From Bacteroidota bacterium (GTDB taxonomy: Bacteria > Bacteroidota > Ignavibacteria > Ignavibacteriales > Melioribacteraceae): a stretch of DNA of 64,000 nt. The notes beneath the pieces were generated by a model. It did not search any database, was not told where the DNA came from, and worked only from the letters and a program-made list of their open reading frames with translations. Every line of letters begins with the position of its first letter. Within the stretch, counting starts at the first letter, position 1. Below are positions 35,877 through 45,142 of this stretch, in pieces. The position numbers and the translations under genes are program-made. The DNA is taken from the NCBI GenBank assembly GCA_021824635.1, contig JAKAKD010000030.1, forward strand, positions 216,214 to 280,213, in the 5' to 3' direction.

Positions 35877-37844
35877 TTAATTCCACTTTGGCAAAACGCA
35901 TTTTAATGTTAGCATGGATTTAACTTTCACAAAATCTAATGCTGCGTCTTTCATTATTCTTGTGTTGGAAGTATGACAAGTTAAACAAGCACCAACAGTA
36001 AGAATTTTTTTCTGCTCTTCGATTGAGAATGGACGAGTGTTATCTCTGGTGGTGGAGTTGAAACTTCTCTCTCTTAGAAAACCAATCCATGCATCTTCTG
36101 GAAGCCCATCTTGTTTGATGATGGAATATTGCGGTGTGAATTTCCATTTTCCTATATTACCTAAAATTTTGTATTCAAGTTTTCCTCTTCCGTATCCTAA
36201 CGCTAGAGGATTATTATGACATGACTCGCAAGAGCGTGCTTGTTTAATAATTGTATGAGAGAAACCCGGCGCAAATAATCTTTTGAAGATCGGTTTTTCG
36301 TTTTTGGTTTTATTAATTGTTAAGACCATCCCGGGTATAAATTCTTCTACAACTTTTTTAGTAATTCCATGCTCATTAATTTCTCTAATTCCAAGAGTTG
36401 CCGGTTCAGGCAGTAAATCTTTTGGATGTTCAAGCCACTCTCCCGCTTCTTCTTTATTTGAAAGAAGATCGAACATTGTTCCTTTATCGTCATATTCTGT
36501 ATGGCATCCAATACATTGCGGAGACCATGAATTATGACATGAGTTGCAAGATAAATTTTTATGAGCCGCTCCTTCTACACAAATTTTTGCCGGATTTTTT
36601 ATTTCTGATATCTTTCCGGAAGATTTTTGTATTAAATACGATCTACCATTCTGCACAAAAGCATTAACAAGCGGAAAACCATTCTTAGATACCGTCAGAT
36701 AATTTCTTCCATTATCATTCAGTTTTTTCAGTTGAGCAATCTGCTTGGATTCAAAATCGAAATCGCTAAATTTTTGCGTAACGGGTTTGGATGTTAAATG
36801 ACAATCCACACACTGAACTTTCATCTGCTCTTCTTTGTGCAGAGCATATTTTCCATCGCCCATTAATTCATATGAAGTATGGCAATCAGTACAAATCATT
36901 CCAAGTTCCGAATGCACATCAGCTTTAATTTTTGCAACAACTCTTCCATCATCAAGAATTCTAAACCCGACTTTACCTTTGACATCTTCAGGTTTAAGAA
37001 GCGTCTCATGCCAGCCGTCATAACTCAAAGAAATTCTGCCGGATCGTGAATGGCATCCGAAACAATGTTTATTTTCTACTTGCAAAGAAATTGACGGATG
37101 AAACTTCTCCTTCGCTCTTTTCGTTTTTTCTTCTTTACCTCTTTCCTTCAAATTTTCTTTCAACTCTTCTTCTGCTTCTTTAGAATAATAGAGATGGCAA
37201 GCGAGACATCCGCCCCCGCGGGATAATTCCTCAACCGGTCCATAATTTGTTTTTTCGTTTGAAAGGTGACAAGATGCGCACAAATTTCTTAAATGTGTTT
37301 CAGCTGGAGCGAATCCGATTGAATCAACCGGCATTCTGAATGTTGGTGATTTAGATTCGTCGAAAACCCATTTATCAACACTAACAACACCGTTCATAGT
37401 GTTCATTATATTGTTACTCATCCGCGAAATCATTTGAGGATGACAACCATTTACGCCGCAAGTTTTTTCTGCATTGGATGTATTGCCGGGAATGAGTACC
37501 ATATTTTGATGTGCTTTTGTTTTATCAACTGTTAGTCTGTTCCCAAGATGACAAGAATAACATCCAATCTTTTCCGGATCGTGCGAAATTTCCAGTCCTT
37601 TCGTTCCGGTATGACATGTAACGCAGCCTTCTCTACGATTGAGAATAAGAGGTAAGTCCCGATAAGCGGATTCATCAACACCGGTCTGCTTTTTAAGTTG
37701 TTCAACTCTATACAATTCCGCCTTTTCATCAACCGGTACATTTATAAACCACAAGACACCATAGACAAAAAATCCTGCTGCAATGAGTACAAAAAAATAA
37801 GAAGTCAATAAAAACTTGATATTTGGTTTGTGTTTCTTTCTCAT
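35877..37844 (-). CDS. Membrane-anchored dodecaheme cytochrome c
   Basis: 655 residues with one N-terminal membrane anchor (FLLTSYFFVLIAAGFFVYGV) and a large periplasmic part. It has eleven CXXCH motifs (such as CVTCH, CYSCH, CASCH, CLACH, CFGCH, CTDCH, CVDCH) plus one CX4CH (CGVNGCH) near residue 130, so twelve predicted haems. A Lys/Glu-rich coil interrupts the haems near residue 235. Such proteins move electrons between the membrane and periplasmic enzymes or outer-surface acceptors. It overlaps mobA by 4 bases and precedes the Psr operon by about 200 bases on the same strand, so it may be its electron partner. Confidence 0.85.
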   Translation of the reverse strand: MRKKHKPNIKFLLTSYFFVLIAAGFFVYGVLWFINVPVDEKAELYRVEQLKKQTGVDESAYRDLPLILNRREGCVTCHTGTKGLEISHDPEKIGCYSCHLGNRLTVDKTKAHQNMVLIPGNTSNAEKTCGVNGCHPQMISRMSNNIMNTMNGVVSVDKWVFDESKSPTFRMPVDSIGFAPAETHLRNLCASCHLSNEKTNYGPVEELSRGGGCLACHLYYSKEAEEELKENLKERGKEEKTKRAKEKFHPSISLQVENKHCFGCHSRSGRISLSYDGWHETLLKPEDVKGKVGFRILDDGRVVAKIKADVHSELGMICTDCHTSYELMGDGKYALHKEEQMKVQCVDCHLTSKPVTQKFSDFDFESKQIAQLKKLNDNGRNYLTVSKNGFPLVNAFVQNGRSYLIQKSSGKISEIKNPAKICVEGAAHKNLSCNSCHNSWSPQCIGCHTEYDDKGTMFDLLSNKEEAGEWLEHPKDLLPEPATLGIREINEHGITKKVVEEFIPGMVLTINKTKNEKPIFKRLFAPGFSHTIIKQARSCESCHNNPLALGYGRGKLEYKILGNIGKWKFTPQYSIIKQDGLPEDAWIGFLRERSFNSTTRDNTRPFSIEEQKKILTVGACLTCHTSNTRIMKDAALDFVKVKSMLTLKCVLPKWN

Positions 37845-38467
37845 TCCGAAATTTTCTTTTTGATTATCTCAAAGTCATTTTGCGTGTTCATATTGGAAAA
37901 AATTTCTTCATTATAGAACGGGAGATTCTCTGTTTCGATTATTTCAGCACCGGTAGTAACAATCATTTTTTTTATGCTTGAAAAACTTTTTCCATTTTTA
38001 TTGATAGAATTATTTGAACTCTGGAGAATATCTTCAACGGTTGGAATTAATGATTTATTATAAATTCCGCATAAATACTGATTTCTGCCTTCAGCAGATG
38101 AAATTGAAATAGGTTTTTCAGTTCTTTGTTCACAAATGAAACGAATCATCTCTTCCGACATTAAAGGTAAATCGCATGAAAGGAAAAAATTAATCTTTGT
38201 TTCAGAGGCAACTAATCCTGCATGAATTCCCGAGAGTGGACCAAGACTTTTGTAGATATCTGCAATCATTGGAATATTGAGAAACATGTAGGTTTCAAAA
38301 TCATTTGTACTCAGAAATACTTTTTCAAAAACATTCAGCATCAAATCTCTAGAACGTTCAATAATAGTTTTATTCCCAACATTCAGAAGAGCTTTATTTA
38401 TACCCATCCTTTTGCTATCTCCGCCTGCAAGAATGAATCCTGTTATCTCTTTGTATTTTCCATTCAT
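37841..38467 (-). CDS. mobA: Molybdenum cofactor guanylyltransferase
   Basis: Attaches GMP to molybdopterin to make Mo-MGD, the cofactor type used by the PsrA-like enzyme downstream. 208 residues with the nucleotidyltransferase motif FILAGGDSKRMGINKALL at the N-terminus, DIYKSLGPLSGIHAGL for substrate binding and FFLSCDLPLMS with the metal Asp. The ATGA overlap with the cytochrome gene couples the two. Its presence beside the sulfur reductase locus supports use of bis-MGD there. Confidence 0.9.
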   Translation of the reverse strand: MNGKYKEITGFILAGGDSKRMGINKALLNVGNKTIIERSRDLMLNVFEKVFLSTNDFETYMFLNIPMIADIYKSLGPLSGIHAGLVASETKINFFLSCDLPLMSEEMIRFICEQRTEKPISISSAEGRNQYLCGIYNKSLIPTVEDILQSSNNSINKNGKSFSSIKKMIVTTGAEIIETENLPFYNEEIFSNMNTQNDFEIIKKKISE

Positions 38468-38520
38468 AAATTATTCTAAATTTGAAAACTCTTAGAAGTA
38501 ATTTCCCAAATAAAATCTTT

Positions 38521-38549
38521 AAAACAAAAAGAGGCACCGGCGTGCCTCT
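38521..38549 (-). terminator. Rho-independent terminator after the exonuclease gene
   Basis: AGAGGCAC-CGGC-GTGCCTCT (38530-38549) is a perfect 8-bp stem. On the minus strand it is followed by TTTTTGTTTT. It lies about 45 bases past the exonuclease stop and before mobA, so the sulfur region starts a new transcript there. Confidence 0.88.
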
Positions 38550-38592
38550 GAGATTAACTGCTTAATTTTCATTCATGTCTTACTTAGAAAAC

Positions 38593-39279
38593 CTAGATGT
38601 TGAGATACTCATCCCATATCTTATAAAGTTCGAAGGTAGCTTTAATATCTTGTCCGCAATAGATCGCAATATCTTTCATTCTTCCCGCCCGGTATAATTC
38701 TTTAACATCCATACCGGTAATTCCTTTAGATTTAGGCGATTCGACACCAAATGCACGACAATAAAAATCAAGATTGAATTTTTTTGTGAGACCGTAGAAT
38801 GTAAATTGTTCGAGCAAATCAATGTGGTGGGATGAATCGTAGCGATTCTTCAAATAATTTTTAGATGGCTTGATTTTGTTAATTGCAGAGCGAATCATTA
38901 TAAAAGGAAGATCAAAATTTCTGCCGTTAAATGAAATTAATTTTCCCGCTTTATCTGCATACTTCCAGAAATATGAAAGAATCTGTTTTTCATCTACACC
39001 TTTGTACTTGGTAATTTTCTCTTCGGCAACCCACTCATCATTTTCATCACCTTCATAAAAGACCATGGCTTTCCCTTTCTCTGTGTTGAACAACCCAAGA
39101 GCAATAATTCTAGCAGTGTAAGGATACAAACTGAGATAACGCATGGTCTCTTCGACCAATTCGCTTTTTTTCTGTTGATCTTTTTCGGATTCAGTATAAC
39201 GCAACAGGAATTCCTGCTGGGATTCAGAGAGAGTTTCAAAACCAACGCTTACGGTTTCAATATCAAAAACAAGGTTCAT
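38593..39279 (-). CDS. Predicted PolB-like 3'-5' exonuclease
   Basis: A DEDD-type RNase H-fold exonuclease of 228 residues. Motif I is VFDIETVS with Asp6 and Glu8, motif II is ISFNGRNFDLPFI, and motif III is YCGQDIKATFELY near residue 210. SSHHIDLLEQFTFYG lies between. The family (DNA_pol_B_exo2 type) is related to the proofreading domain of B-family polymerases but stands alone; its substrate is unclear. The ATG has a GGGGT ribosome site. Monocistronic, with a strong terminator. Confidence 0.82.
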   Translation of the reverse strand: MNLVFDIETVSVGFETLSESQQEFLLRYTESEKDQQKKSELVEETMRYLSLYPYTARIIALGLFNTEKGKAMVFYEGDENDEWVAEEKITKYKGVDEKQILSYFWKYADKAGKLISFNGRNFDLPFIMIRSAINKIKPSKNYLKNRYDSSHHIDLLEQFTFYGLTKKFNLDFYCRAFGVESPKSKGITGMDVKELYRAGRMKDIAIYCGQDIKATFELYKIWDEYLNI

Positions 39280-39422
39280 AATACCCCGCTTATTTACTTG
39301 TTCCGGTTGTAAACTAATAAATCTTTACCAGATATGATACAATCAATGTGATAAATTTATTTGATTCTGTTATTGTAAAAATTTTTAATTTGTTATTTTA
39401 GCACAAATTTTCCGGGTTGATT

Positions 39423-40553
39423 ATGAGTTTAAAGAACAGGGCATTATTTATTGATCTATTAAAAGGGATGGCATTAATAATCATGATTGAAGTTCACGTG
39501 GTCAATGAATTATTAACACCCGCACTAAAAGAGACTTGGTGGTTTGCCCGTTTGAATTTCATTAATGGATTGGTAGCACCTTCATTTAGTTTCGCTTCTG
39601 GATTGGTTTTTGTTCTTTCTCTGCAGAAAGGAATTGATCAATTAAGAACGTTTGGAAAAGAGTTCTGGCGCAAAGTATCAAGAATTGGATTAATCTTTTT
39701 TGTCGGTTACTCGCTTCATATCCCTTATTACTCATTAACAAAAATATTGGCAAATCCAACTCAATCGAATCTCGAAAGTTTATACACAGTTGATATCCTT
39801 CAATTAATTTCGACCGGGCTTATATTTCTATTGCTTGCCCGAATTTTTATAAAATCTGAAAATCGTTTTTACAATTTTTCACTGATTGTAACCGCAATTA
39901 TATTAATTATAAGTCCACTGACTTGGAAGATTGATTTTGCACAATACATGCCTCTTTTCTTTGCAAATTATTTTAACAAAATGCATGGCTCGCTCTTTCC
40001 CGGATTTCCATGGTGGGCTTTTGTTTTCAGCGGCGCTTATGTTGCAAAATATTATATCAAAGCAAAACAGAACAGCACCGAAAAAGAGTTTGCAAAAAAA
40101 CTGATTATTCTCGGCGCAGTATTTTATTTTATTAGCGTCATTGTCCAGTATTTTTTATTCCCGGCGGAATTAGCAAACTTTCGACCAAACCCGTTTTTCT
40201 TTTTTGAAAGATTTGGAGTAATTCTTTTTGCGCTCGGTGTATTCTGGTTTTATCTGCAAAAGAAAGAGAATTATAAATCACTTATTCTTGATGTCAGCCG
40301 TGAATCACTTTTAATTTATTGGGTACATTTACAATTAATTTACCGAGAAATATTATGGGGGAAGAGTTTAATACAGATATCAGAAAAGAATTATAATTTA
40401 CTCCAATGCCTTATTGTTACAGCTATTCTTATTGTTCTTATGCTTGCGCTTGCAAAAGTCTGGGGCAATTTAAAAGGCAGGTACCCGGTTTATTCCCGCT
40501 GGGTTACCGTGGCAGTACTTTCTATTGGAACTGTAATTTTTATATTACGTTAG
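39423..40553 (+). CDS. DUF1624 / heparan-alpha-glucosaminide acetyltransferase-like membrane protein
   Basis: About 376 residues with around ten membrane helices. The N-terminal RALFIDLLKGMALIIMIEVH resembles the family motif RxxxlDxxRGxaxxxMxxxH, in which the His takes part in acyl transfer. LNFINGLVAPSFSFASGLVF follows. Relatives acetylate sugars using acetyl-CoA across the membrane; the substrate here is unknown. The ATG at 39423 is used (a TTG lies two codons earlier). Its end overlaps the convergent thioesterase gene by 4 bases. Confidence 0.75.
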   Translation: MSLKNRALFIDLLKGMALIIMIEVHVVNELLTPALKETWWFARLNFINGLVAPSFSFASGLVFVLSLQKGIDQLRTFGKEFWRKVSRIGLIFFVGYSLHIPYYSLTKILANPTQSNLESLYTVDILQLISTGLIFLLLARIFIKSENRFYNFSLIVTAIILIISPLTWKIDFAQYMPLFFANYFNKMHGSLFPGFPWWAFVFSGAYVAKYYIKAKQNSTEKEFAKKLIILGAVFYFISVIVQYFLFPAELANFRPNPFFFFERFGVILFALGVFWFYLQKKENYKSLILDVSRESLLIYWVHLQLIYREILWGKSLIQISEKNYNLLQCLIVTAILIVLMLALAKVWGNLKGRYPVYSRWVTVAVLSIGTVIFILR

Positions 40554-40999
40554 GTTGATTTAATAATCTCTACATGCTTTTCAAATTTTTGAACCGCATC
40601 ATAAAATTCTTGCGGTATTGGCAATGACCTCTTTGTAATGCTGTTAATGTGAACTACTGCCCCACCGCCTCGGGCAATTATTTTTCGTGTATTATTATTT
40701 TCCACAATATGCTTAAATCCAAAACTCGAGTTCTTAATGAAGTTTATTCGCGTATAAATATTCAACTCGTCTTCAAGGTGTGCCGATTCAATATAATCGC
40801 AGTCATTGTGAACCATTATAAAGAACGAGTCACCTTCCAAGAATTCTTTCATTGGAAAAATTTTCTTTATGTCATGAAGATATTTAATGCGTGCGTCTTC
40901 AAAGAAATTAAAATAGACAGCATTATTGCAAACACCAAGAAGATCTACTTCATGAAAACGCACTACTTCAATGATTTTATGTTTGTAATGAGATAATTC
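40550..40999 (-). CDS. Acyl-CoA thioesterase, 4-hydroxybenzoyl-CoA thioesterase type (hotdog fold)
   Basis: About 149 residues. The catalytic region VVRFHEVDLLGVCNNAVYFNFFEDARIKYL is YbgC/4HBT-like (the Asp in HEVDLLGV; motif at about residues 13-42). The ATG at 40999 is preferred: longer forms at 41026 and 41044 would translate the GATCATGAGCAAG repeat that lies upstream, and the family begins near this point. The enzyme hydrolyses acyl-CoA thioesters in the cytoplasm; the substrate is unknown. Confidence 0.8.
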   Translation of the reverse strand, partial: ELSHYKHKIIEVVRFHEVDLLGVCNNAVYFNFFEDARIKYLHDIKKIFPMKEFLEGDSFFIMVHNDCDYIESAHLEDELNIYTRINFIKNSSFGFKHIVENNNTRKIIARGGGAVVHINSITKRSLPIPQEFYDAVQKFEKHVEIIKST

Positions 41000-41010
41000 C
41001 ATTTTATCCA

Positions 41011-41084
41011 ATCTCTTCTTGCTCATGATCATATTCTTAATCATGCTCTATTAAAAAGATTATGATCAAGAGCATGATCAAGAA
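41011..41084. repeat. Inverted repeat of GATCATGCTC words downstream of ltaE
   Basis: TTCTTAATCATGCTCT (41034-41049) faces AGAGCATGATCAAGAA (41069-41084), one mismatch in 16, across 19 bases. CTTCTTGCTCATGATC lies at 41015-41030. It belongs to the same word family as 18329-18373 and 25987-26077. It starts 10 bases past the ltaE stop on the minus strand and may act as its terminator. Confidence 0.75.
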
Positions 41085-41093
41085 GAAGAAACA

Positions 41094-42125
41094 TTACAGC
41101 ATAATTTTTTCGATTACTTTTGTTGCTTGATCAATTTCTTCAGTAGAAACATCCATGTGAGTTACTGCACGTATAACTCCGACTTTTCCAGTTCCCAGAA
41201 GAACCCCGGCATCTTTAGCTTTAGCTAGAAAATTTTCTACAGACATCTTTGAGGGAATGAACATTACAATATTTGTCTGCACTAATTCTTTTTGAATTGT
41301 TAAACCGGAAATTTTTGAAAGCGCCTCTGCCAATACTTTCGCTTTAATGTGATCTTCTTTCAACCGTGGAATGTTATTCTTCAAAGCAAACAAACCCGCC
41401 GCGGCAAGAATTCCAACTTGACGCATTCCGCCACCCCAGGCTTTACGAACACGGTAAGCTTCTTTAATAAAATCTTTTGTACCGGCAATAATAGAGCCGA
41501 TTGGTGCGCCTAATCCTTTTGAAAGACAACAAGAGACAGAATCAAAATGTTTTGCGTAATCAGCCGGTGAAATTCCGGTTTCAACCGAAGCGTTCCAGAT
41601 ACGTGCGCCGTCAAGATGAAAATAGAGATTATATTTTTTTGCCAATTCGCTAAGCGCTTTAATATTACCAATCGGATTAATTGTTCCGCCCGCACGGTTG
41701 TGTGTATTTTCAACTTCTATTACTTTTGTCCGCGCCATGTAGTAAGCACTCTCAGGCCGAATTAACGGTTCCACTTGCTCTGGTGTGAAAACACCGTTAG
41801 TACCATCAACTAAACTGAGTTGTATTCCGCTTAAAGCCGCTGGCGAACCCGATTCATATTGAAAAATGTGAGCGTCTTTTTCGCAAATTACTTCGTCTCC
41901 AGGCTGCGTTAGCACATTCAAACAAATTTGATTACCCATCACACCGCTTGCAACAAAAAGCGCTGCCTCTTTACCTAAAAGTTCAGCAGCATATTTTTCC
42001 AATTCGTTTGCGGTAGGATCTTCCTTGTAAACATCGTCGCCGACTTCGGCATCATACATTGCTTTACGCATTTCTTGTGATGGCTTTGTAATTGTGTCGC
42101 TTCTTAGATCAATAATTTTTTTCAT
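41094..42125 (-). CDS. ltaE: Low-specificity L-threonine aldolase
   Basis: A PLP enzyme of 343 residues that cleaves threonine or allo-threonine to glycine and acetaldehyde. The N-terminus IDLRSDTITKPSQEMRKAM is the family signature. Asp172 in LDGARIWN binds the PLP ring nitrogen and Lys203 in LSKGLGAPIGS forms the Schiff base. Its start overlaps the lnt stop (ATGA), making it the last gene of the era operon. Confidence 0.93.
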   Translation of the reverse strand: MKKIIDLRSDTITKPSQEMRKAMYDAEVGDDVYKEDPTANELEKYAAELLGKEAALFVASGVMGNQICLNVLTQPGDEVICEKDAHIFQYESGSPAALSGIQLSLVDGTNGVFTPEQVEPLIRPESAYYMARTKVIEVENTHNRAGGTINPIGNIKALSELAKKYNLYFHLDGARIWNASVETGISPADYAKHFDSVSCCLSKGLGAPIGSIIAGTKDFIKEAYRVRKAWGGGMRQVGILAAAGLFALKNNIPRLKEDHIKAKVLAEALSKISGLTIQKELVQTNIVMFIPSKMSVENFLAKAKDAGVLLGTGKVGVIRAVTHMDVSTEEIDQATKVIEKIML

Positions 42126-43777
42126 GATTTTTTCTTCAGTTTAGTTAAGAATTTTTTATAGATAAAAAACAATATTGTTCCAATTGAAATGAAGGAAGAA
42201 AAGAGTGGCACTAGCAAAGGATAACGGGAATAAATTGTCAAGCCATCTTGTATGGTTGCATCTCCAACAAGAATATCTCGTGTGAAAAGTTTTGTTGATG
42301 CGATTGTTCTTCCAATAGGATCAATTATGCAAGTTACTCCTCCGTTAGCAGCACGGACCACCGTCTTCCTGTTTTCCACAGCACGTAGAACGGAAATCTC
42401 TTTATGCTGATATGGTCCACTCGAATTTCCATACCAGCTGTCATTAGTAACAACAGCTATTAAGTTAGCACCGCGTTGAACAAAACCCGCGACAAAATCC
42501 GGATAAATTGATTCAATACAAATAACACCGCCGACTTTAAGAGAAAGATTCTCCGATTCATTTAAATGAAATACTGTTTGATGCTGCCCCACATTCCAGC
42601 TAGAAATACCTACTTCCCATTTAATGAAATCGCCTAAGAACGGTAATTCTTCTACAAATGGAACATGCTCTCCAAAGGGGACAAGTTTTATTTTTCCATA
42701 TTTTTGAATATTATGAGAGTAAGGCGTAAAAAGCAAAATTGAATTATAAGATGTATAGAAAACGCCGCTCTTGGTTTCTTTGGCATCTTTTGGAGATTCT
42801 TTTTTGTTAAAATAAAAATTTATGTCCGGCATTCCTGTCATCAGCAAAACATTTTTAGTGCTTACGAAATTATGAATACGGTTAACTTCATCCTTATAAT
42901 TTCCGGATAGAAGATAAACCGGCAAAGCGGATTCAGGCCAAATAATTAGTTTAGCACCTTGATTAACTGCCCTTTCAGACAACTCCAAATATTGACTAAG
43001 CTGACTATCAAGACTTCCTGCTTTCCATTTATCCCAAGGATTCAAATTGGGTTGAATCAATCCGACTTTTATTTTTTTGTCTGAAATTTTGAAACTGTTT
43101 ATCCTGGCAATCCCATAGCCCATCACAACAAAAAAAAGCGCAGCCGCCGCAAGAGCAAATCTATTATCAATCTTCTTTTTTTCTTTTGACTCTCTGACTG
43201 ATAGATAGATGAAAATATTTATATAGAGAACAATCAATGAAAGACCATAGACACCTACTATGTCGGCAATTTGGATAAAAGTATTGAAGTAAGGCAGGCT
43301 ATTACCAAGAGTAAGCCACGGAAAGCGTGCATCGGTTAGACTATACAAATATTCAAACGAAACCCAGTATAAAGGGAAAAGAAAAAGTGCAGCTTTTTTG
43401 CCAAATGATTTTTTTGAGAAATAGTAAAGCGTTGGCACAATTAGATAGAAGAAAGGATTAAAGAATAAAAGCGCCGCTCCTGAGATCATCAAAAATGTGT
43501 CTGCTTCTTTTGTCCAGCTTCCAACCCAATACAAAGTTATTAGATTGAAGAAAAAAAGAGTGAAGTAGGTAAATCGGTTCAGCGATGCAAGTGTTTCTTT
43601 TTTTTCAATTACATAGAAGAAAGGAATAAACGCGAAGAAACTTAAAAACGGCAAAGGAATTGGGGGGTAAGATATGCCAAGCATTACTCCGCTTAACAAA
43701 CCGAACAATAAATTTTTCTTTCGTTCCTTTCTCTGTTCCGGTGTTAAAACAATTCTATACTTATCAAGAAATTTCAT
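42122..43777 (-). CDS. lnt: Apolipoprotein N-acyltransferase
   Basis: Adds the third acyl chain to bacterial lipoproteins in the inner membrane. 551 residues: six or so N-terminal membrane helices, a nitrilase-fold periplasmic domain and a final helix. The catalytic triad is recognisable as Glu in IIWPESALPVYL, Lys in YGKIKLVPFGEHVPF and Cys in GGVICIESIYPDF. Coupled by overlaps to dedA upstream and ltaE downstream. Confidence 0.93.
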   Translation of the reverse strand: MKFLDKYRIVLTPEQRKERKKNLLFGLLSGVMLGISYPPIPLPFLSFFAFIPFFYVIEKKETLASLNRFTYFTLFFFNLITLYWVGSWTKEADTFLMISGAALLFFNPFFYLIVPTLYYFSKKSFGKKAALFLFPLYWVSFEYLYSLTDARFPWLTLGNSLPYFNTFIQIADIVGVYGLSLIVLYINIFIYLSVRESKEKKKIDNRFALAAAALFFVVMGYGIARINSFKISDKKIKVGLIQPNLNPWDKWKAGSLDSQLSQYLELSERAVNQGAKLIIWPESALPVYLLSGNYKDEVNRIHNFVSTKNVLLMTGMPDINFYFNKKESPKDAKETKSGVFYTSYNSILLFTPYSHNIQKYGKIKLVPFGEHVPFVEELPFLGDFIKWEVGISSWNVGQHQTVFHLNESENLSLKVGGVICIESIYPDFVAGFVQRGANLIAVVTNDSWYGNSSGPYQHKEISVLRAVENRKTVVRAANGGVTCIIDPIGRTIASTKLFTRDILVGDATIQDGLTIYSRYPLLVPLFSSFISIGTILFFIYKKFLTKLKKKS

Positions 43778-44382
43778 TTATCTTTTTTCTTTTTCATCCA
43801 AAATCTAATCAAAACAAAAACAATTACTAAAACTGTGAGTGATAAAATAATCAGCGAGTATCTAGCCAGGTAAGAATCAATAAGCTGAAGATTTTCGCCT
43901 AATTTAATTCCGAGAAAAATCAGCAGCGCATTCCAAAAAAACGAACTAACTCCGGCATAAATAAAAGTGCGCACCGGTTTAAGACGATGTACACCACAGA
44001 AAAAGCTGACTACAGCACGCGTGCCGGGAAGAAATCTGTTAATAATAATAATATTATAGCCATACTTATGAAAAAAGCGATCTGCTTTATTCAAAGATTC
44101 TTCCTTGATGAATTTAAATTTTCCTTTTCGAAGAATTTTCTCGCCAAAATATTCACCAATCAAATACATTACAATGAAGCCAAGTCCGCTTCCTATACTT
44201 GTTAATAATAATATCGGAATGAAACCAAGAGTTGAATTTGCAATTAACGTTGCGCCGAAGAGCACAACAAAATCGCTAGGTGCCGGTGGGAAAATATTTT
44301 CGATGAACGCAAAAAGGAAAAGAACTAGATAGATTAACGCCGGATCGAGAGTGCCGATATAAGAGATTATTTCATGAAGCAT
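43774..44382 (-). CDS. DedA-family (VTT domain) membrane protein
   Basis: 202 residues with four to five membrane helices. Family patterns are ENIFPPAPSDFVVLFGATL near the N-terminus and INRFLPGTRAVVSFFCGVHR in the centre, including the conserved Arg residues. DedA proteins act as lipid flippases, for example of undecaprenyl phosphate or phosphatidylethanolamine. It overlaps ispF by one base and lnt by 4. Confidence 0.9.
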   Translation of the reverse strand: MLHEIISYIGTLDPALIYLVLFLFAFIENIFPPAPSDFVVLFGATLIANSTLGFIPILLLTSIGSGLGFIVMYLIGEYFGEKILRKGKFKFIKEESLNKADRFFHKYGYNIIIINRFLPGTRAVVSFFCGVHRLKPVRTFIYAGVSSFFWNALLIFLGIKLGENLQLIDSYLARYSLIILSLTVLVIVFVLIRFWMKKKKDK

Positions 44383-44873
44383 TATTTATCTTTTTTAGTT
44401 AGAAGAACAACAGCATTTGCGGCACAACCCTCTTGACGACCTACAAAGCCTAATTTTTCCGTCGTAGTTGCTTTGATTGAGATATGATCAACATCAACAT
44501 TTAAAATGTTCGCAATAACTTTTCTCATCTCAGGAATAAAACTTGAAAGCTTTGGCTCTTCAAGTAGAATAGTTGAATCAACATTCCCGATTTCATAATG
44601 GAAATCATTCATCAAATAAAATACATGGTTCAACAGTTGTTTGCTGTCAGCGTCTTTATATTTTGGATCGGTATTCGGGAAATGTTTGCCAATATCTCCG
44701 AGCGCAAGCGCACCAAGAATAGCGTCGCATATCGCGTGAAGAAGAACATCGGCGTCGGAATGTCCGAGTAATCCTTTATCGGAAGGGATTTCCACTCCGC
44801 CGAGAATTAATTTACGTTCGGGTGAAAATGGATGAACATCATATCCAAAACCAATTTTAAATTGCGCGCTCAA
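44382..44873 (-). CDS. ispF: 2-C-methyl-D-erythritol 2,4-cyclodiphosphate synthase
   Basis: Fifth step of the MEP isoprenoid pathway. 163 residues. Zinc ligands Asp12 and His14 lie in GYDVHPF and His46 in ADVLLHAICD. LGHSDADV and SIKATTTEKLGFVGRQEG are the other conserved blocks. Its start overlaps the acylphosphatase gene by 4 bases. It indicates that the organism makes isoprenoids by the MEP route. Confidence 0.96.
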   Translation of the reverse strand: MSAQFKIGFGYDVHPFSPERKLILGGVEIPSDKGLLGHSDADVLLHAICDAILGALALGDIGKHFPNTDPKYKDADSKQLLNHVFYLMNDFHYEIGNVDSTILLEEPKLSSFIPEMRKVIANILNVDVDHISIKATTTEKLGFVGRQEGCAANAVVLLTKKDK

Positions 44874-45142
44874 TACCGGACCTCAAATTTTGTAAATTCA
44901 TTTTGAAAATCGCTCCACTCTATTGAAGCATTTTTTACATCGGCATGCGAAGGACCAATTTTTATTTTGTTGAAGAATTCTTCAATCATCGCCAATTCAC
45001 CTTCTACAACAGTATAAACTTCTCCGGTGTATAAATTTTTTGTATAACCTTTCAATCCAAATTTCTCAGCGAGTCTAACCACAAAATATCTGAATCCAAC
45101 TCCTTGGACAAGCCCGTTAACTAAAATTTCAGCCCGCTTCAT
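44870..45142 (-). CDS. acyP: Acylphosphatase
   Basis: A small enzyme (about 90 residues) that hydrolyses acyl phosphates. The phosphate-binding loop is VQGVGFRYF with Arg18, and catalytic Asn36 lies in GYTKNLYTGEVY. The ATG at 45142 is chosen since the family starts just before the loop; an in-frame ATG at 45172 would lie deep in the upstream gene. It overlaps the EamA gene by 14 bases and ispF by 4. Confidence 0.92.
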   Translation of the reverse strand: MKRAEILVNGLVQGVGFRYFVVRLAEKFGLKGYTKNLYTGEVYTVVEGELAMIEEFFNKIKIGPSHADVKNASIEWSDFQNEFTKFEVRY

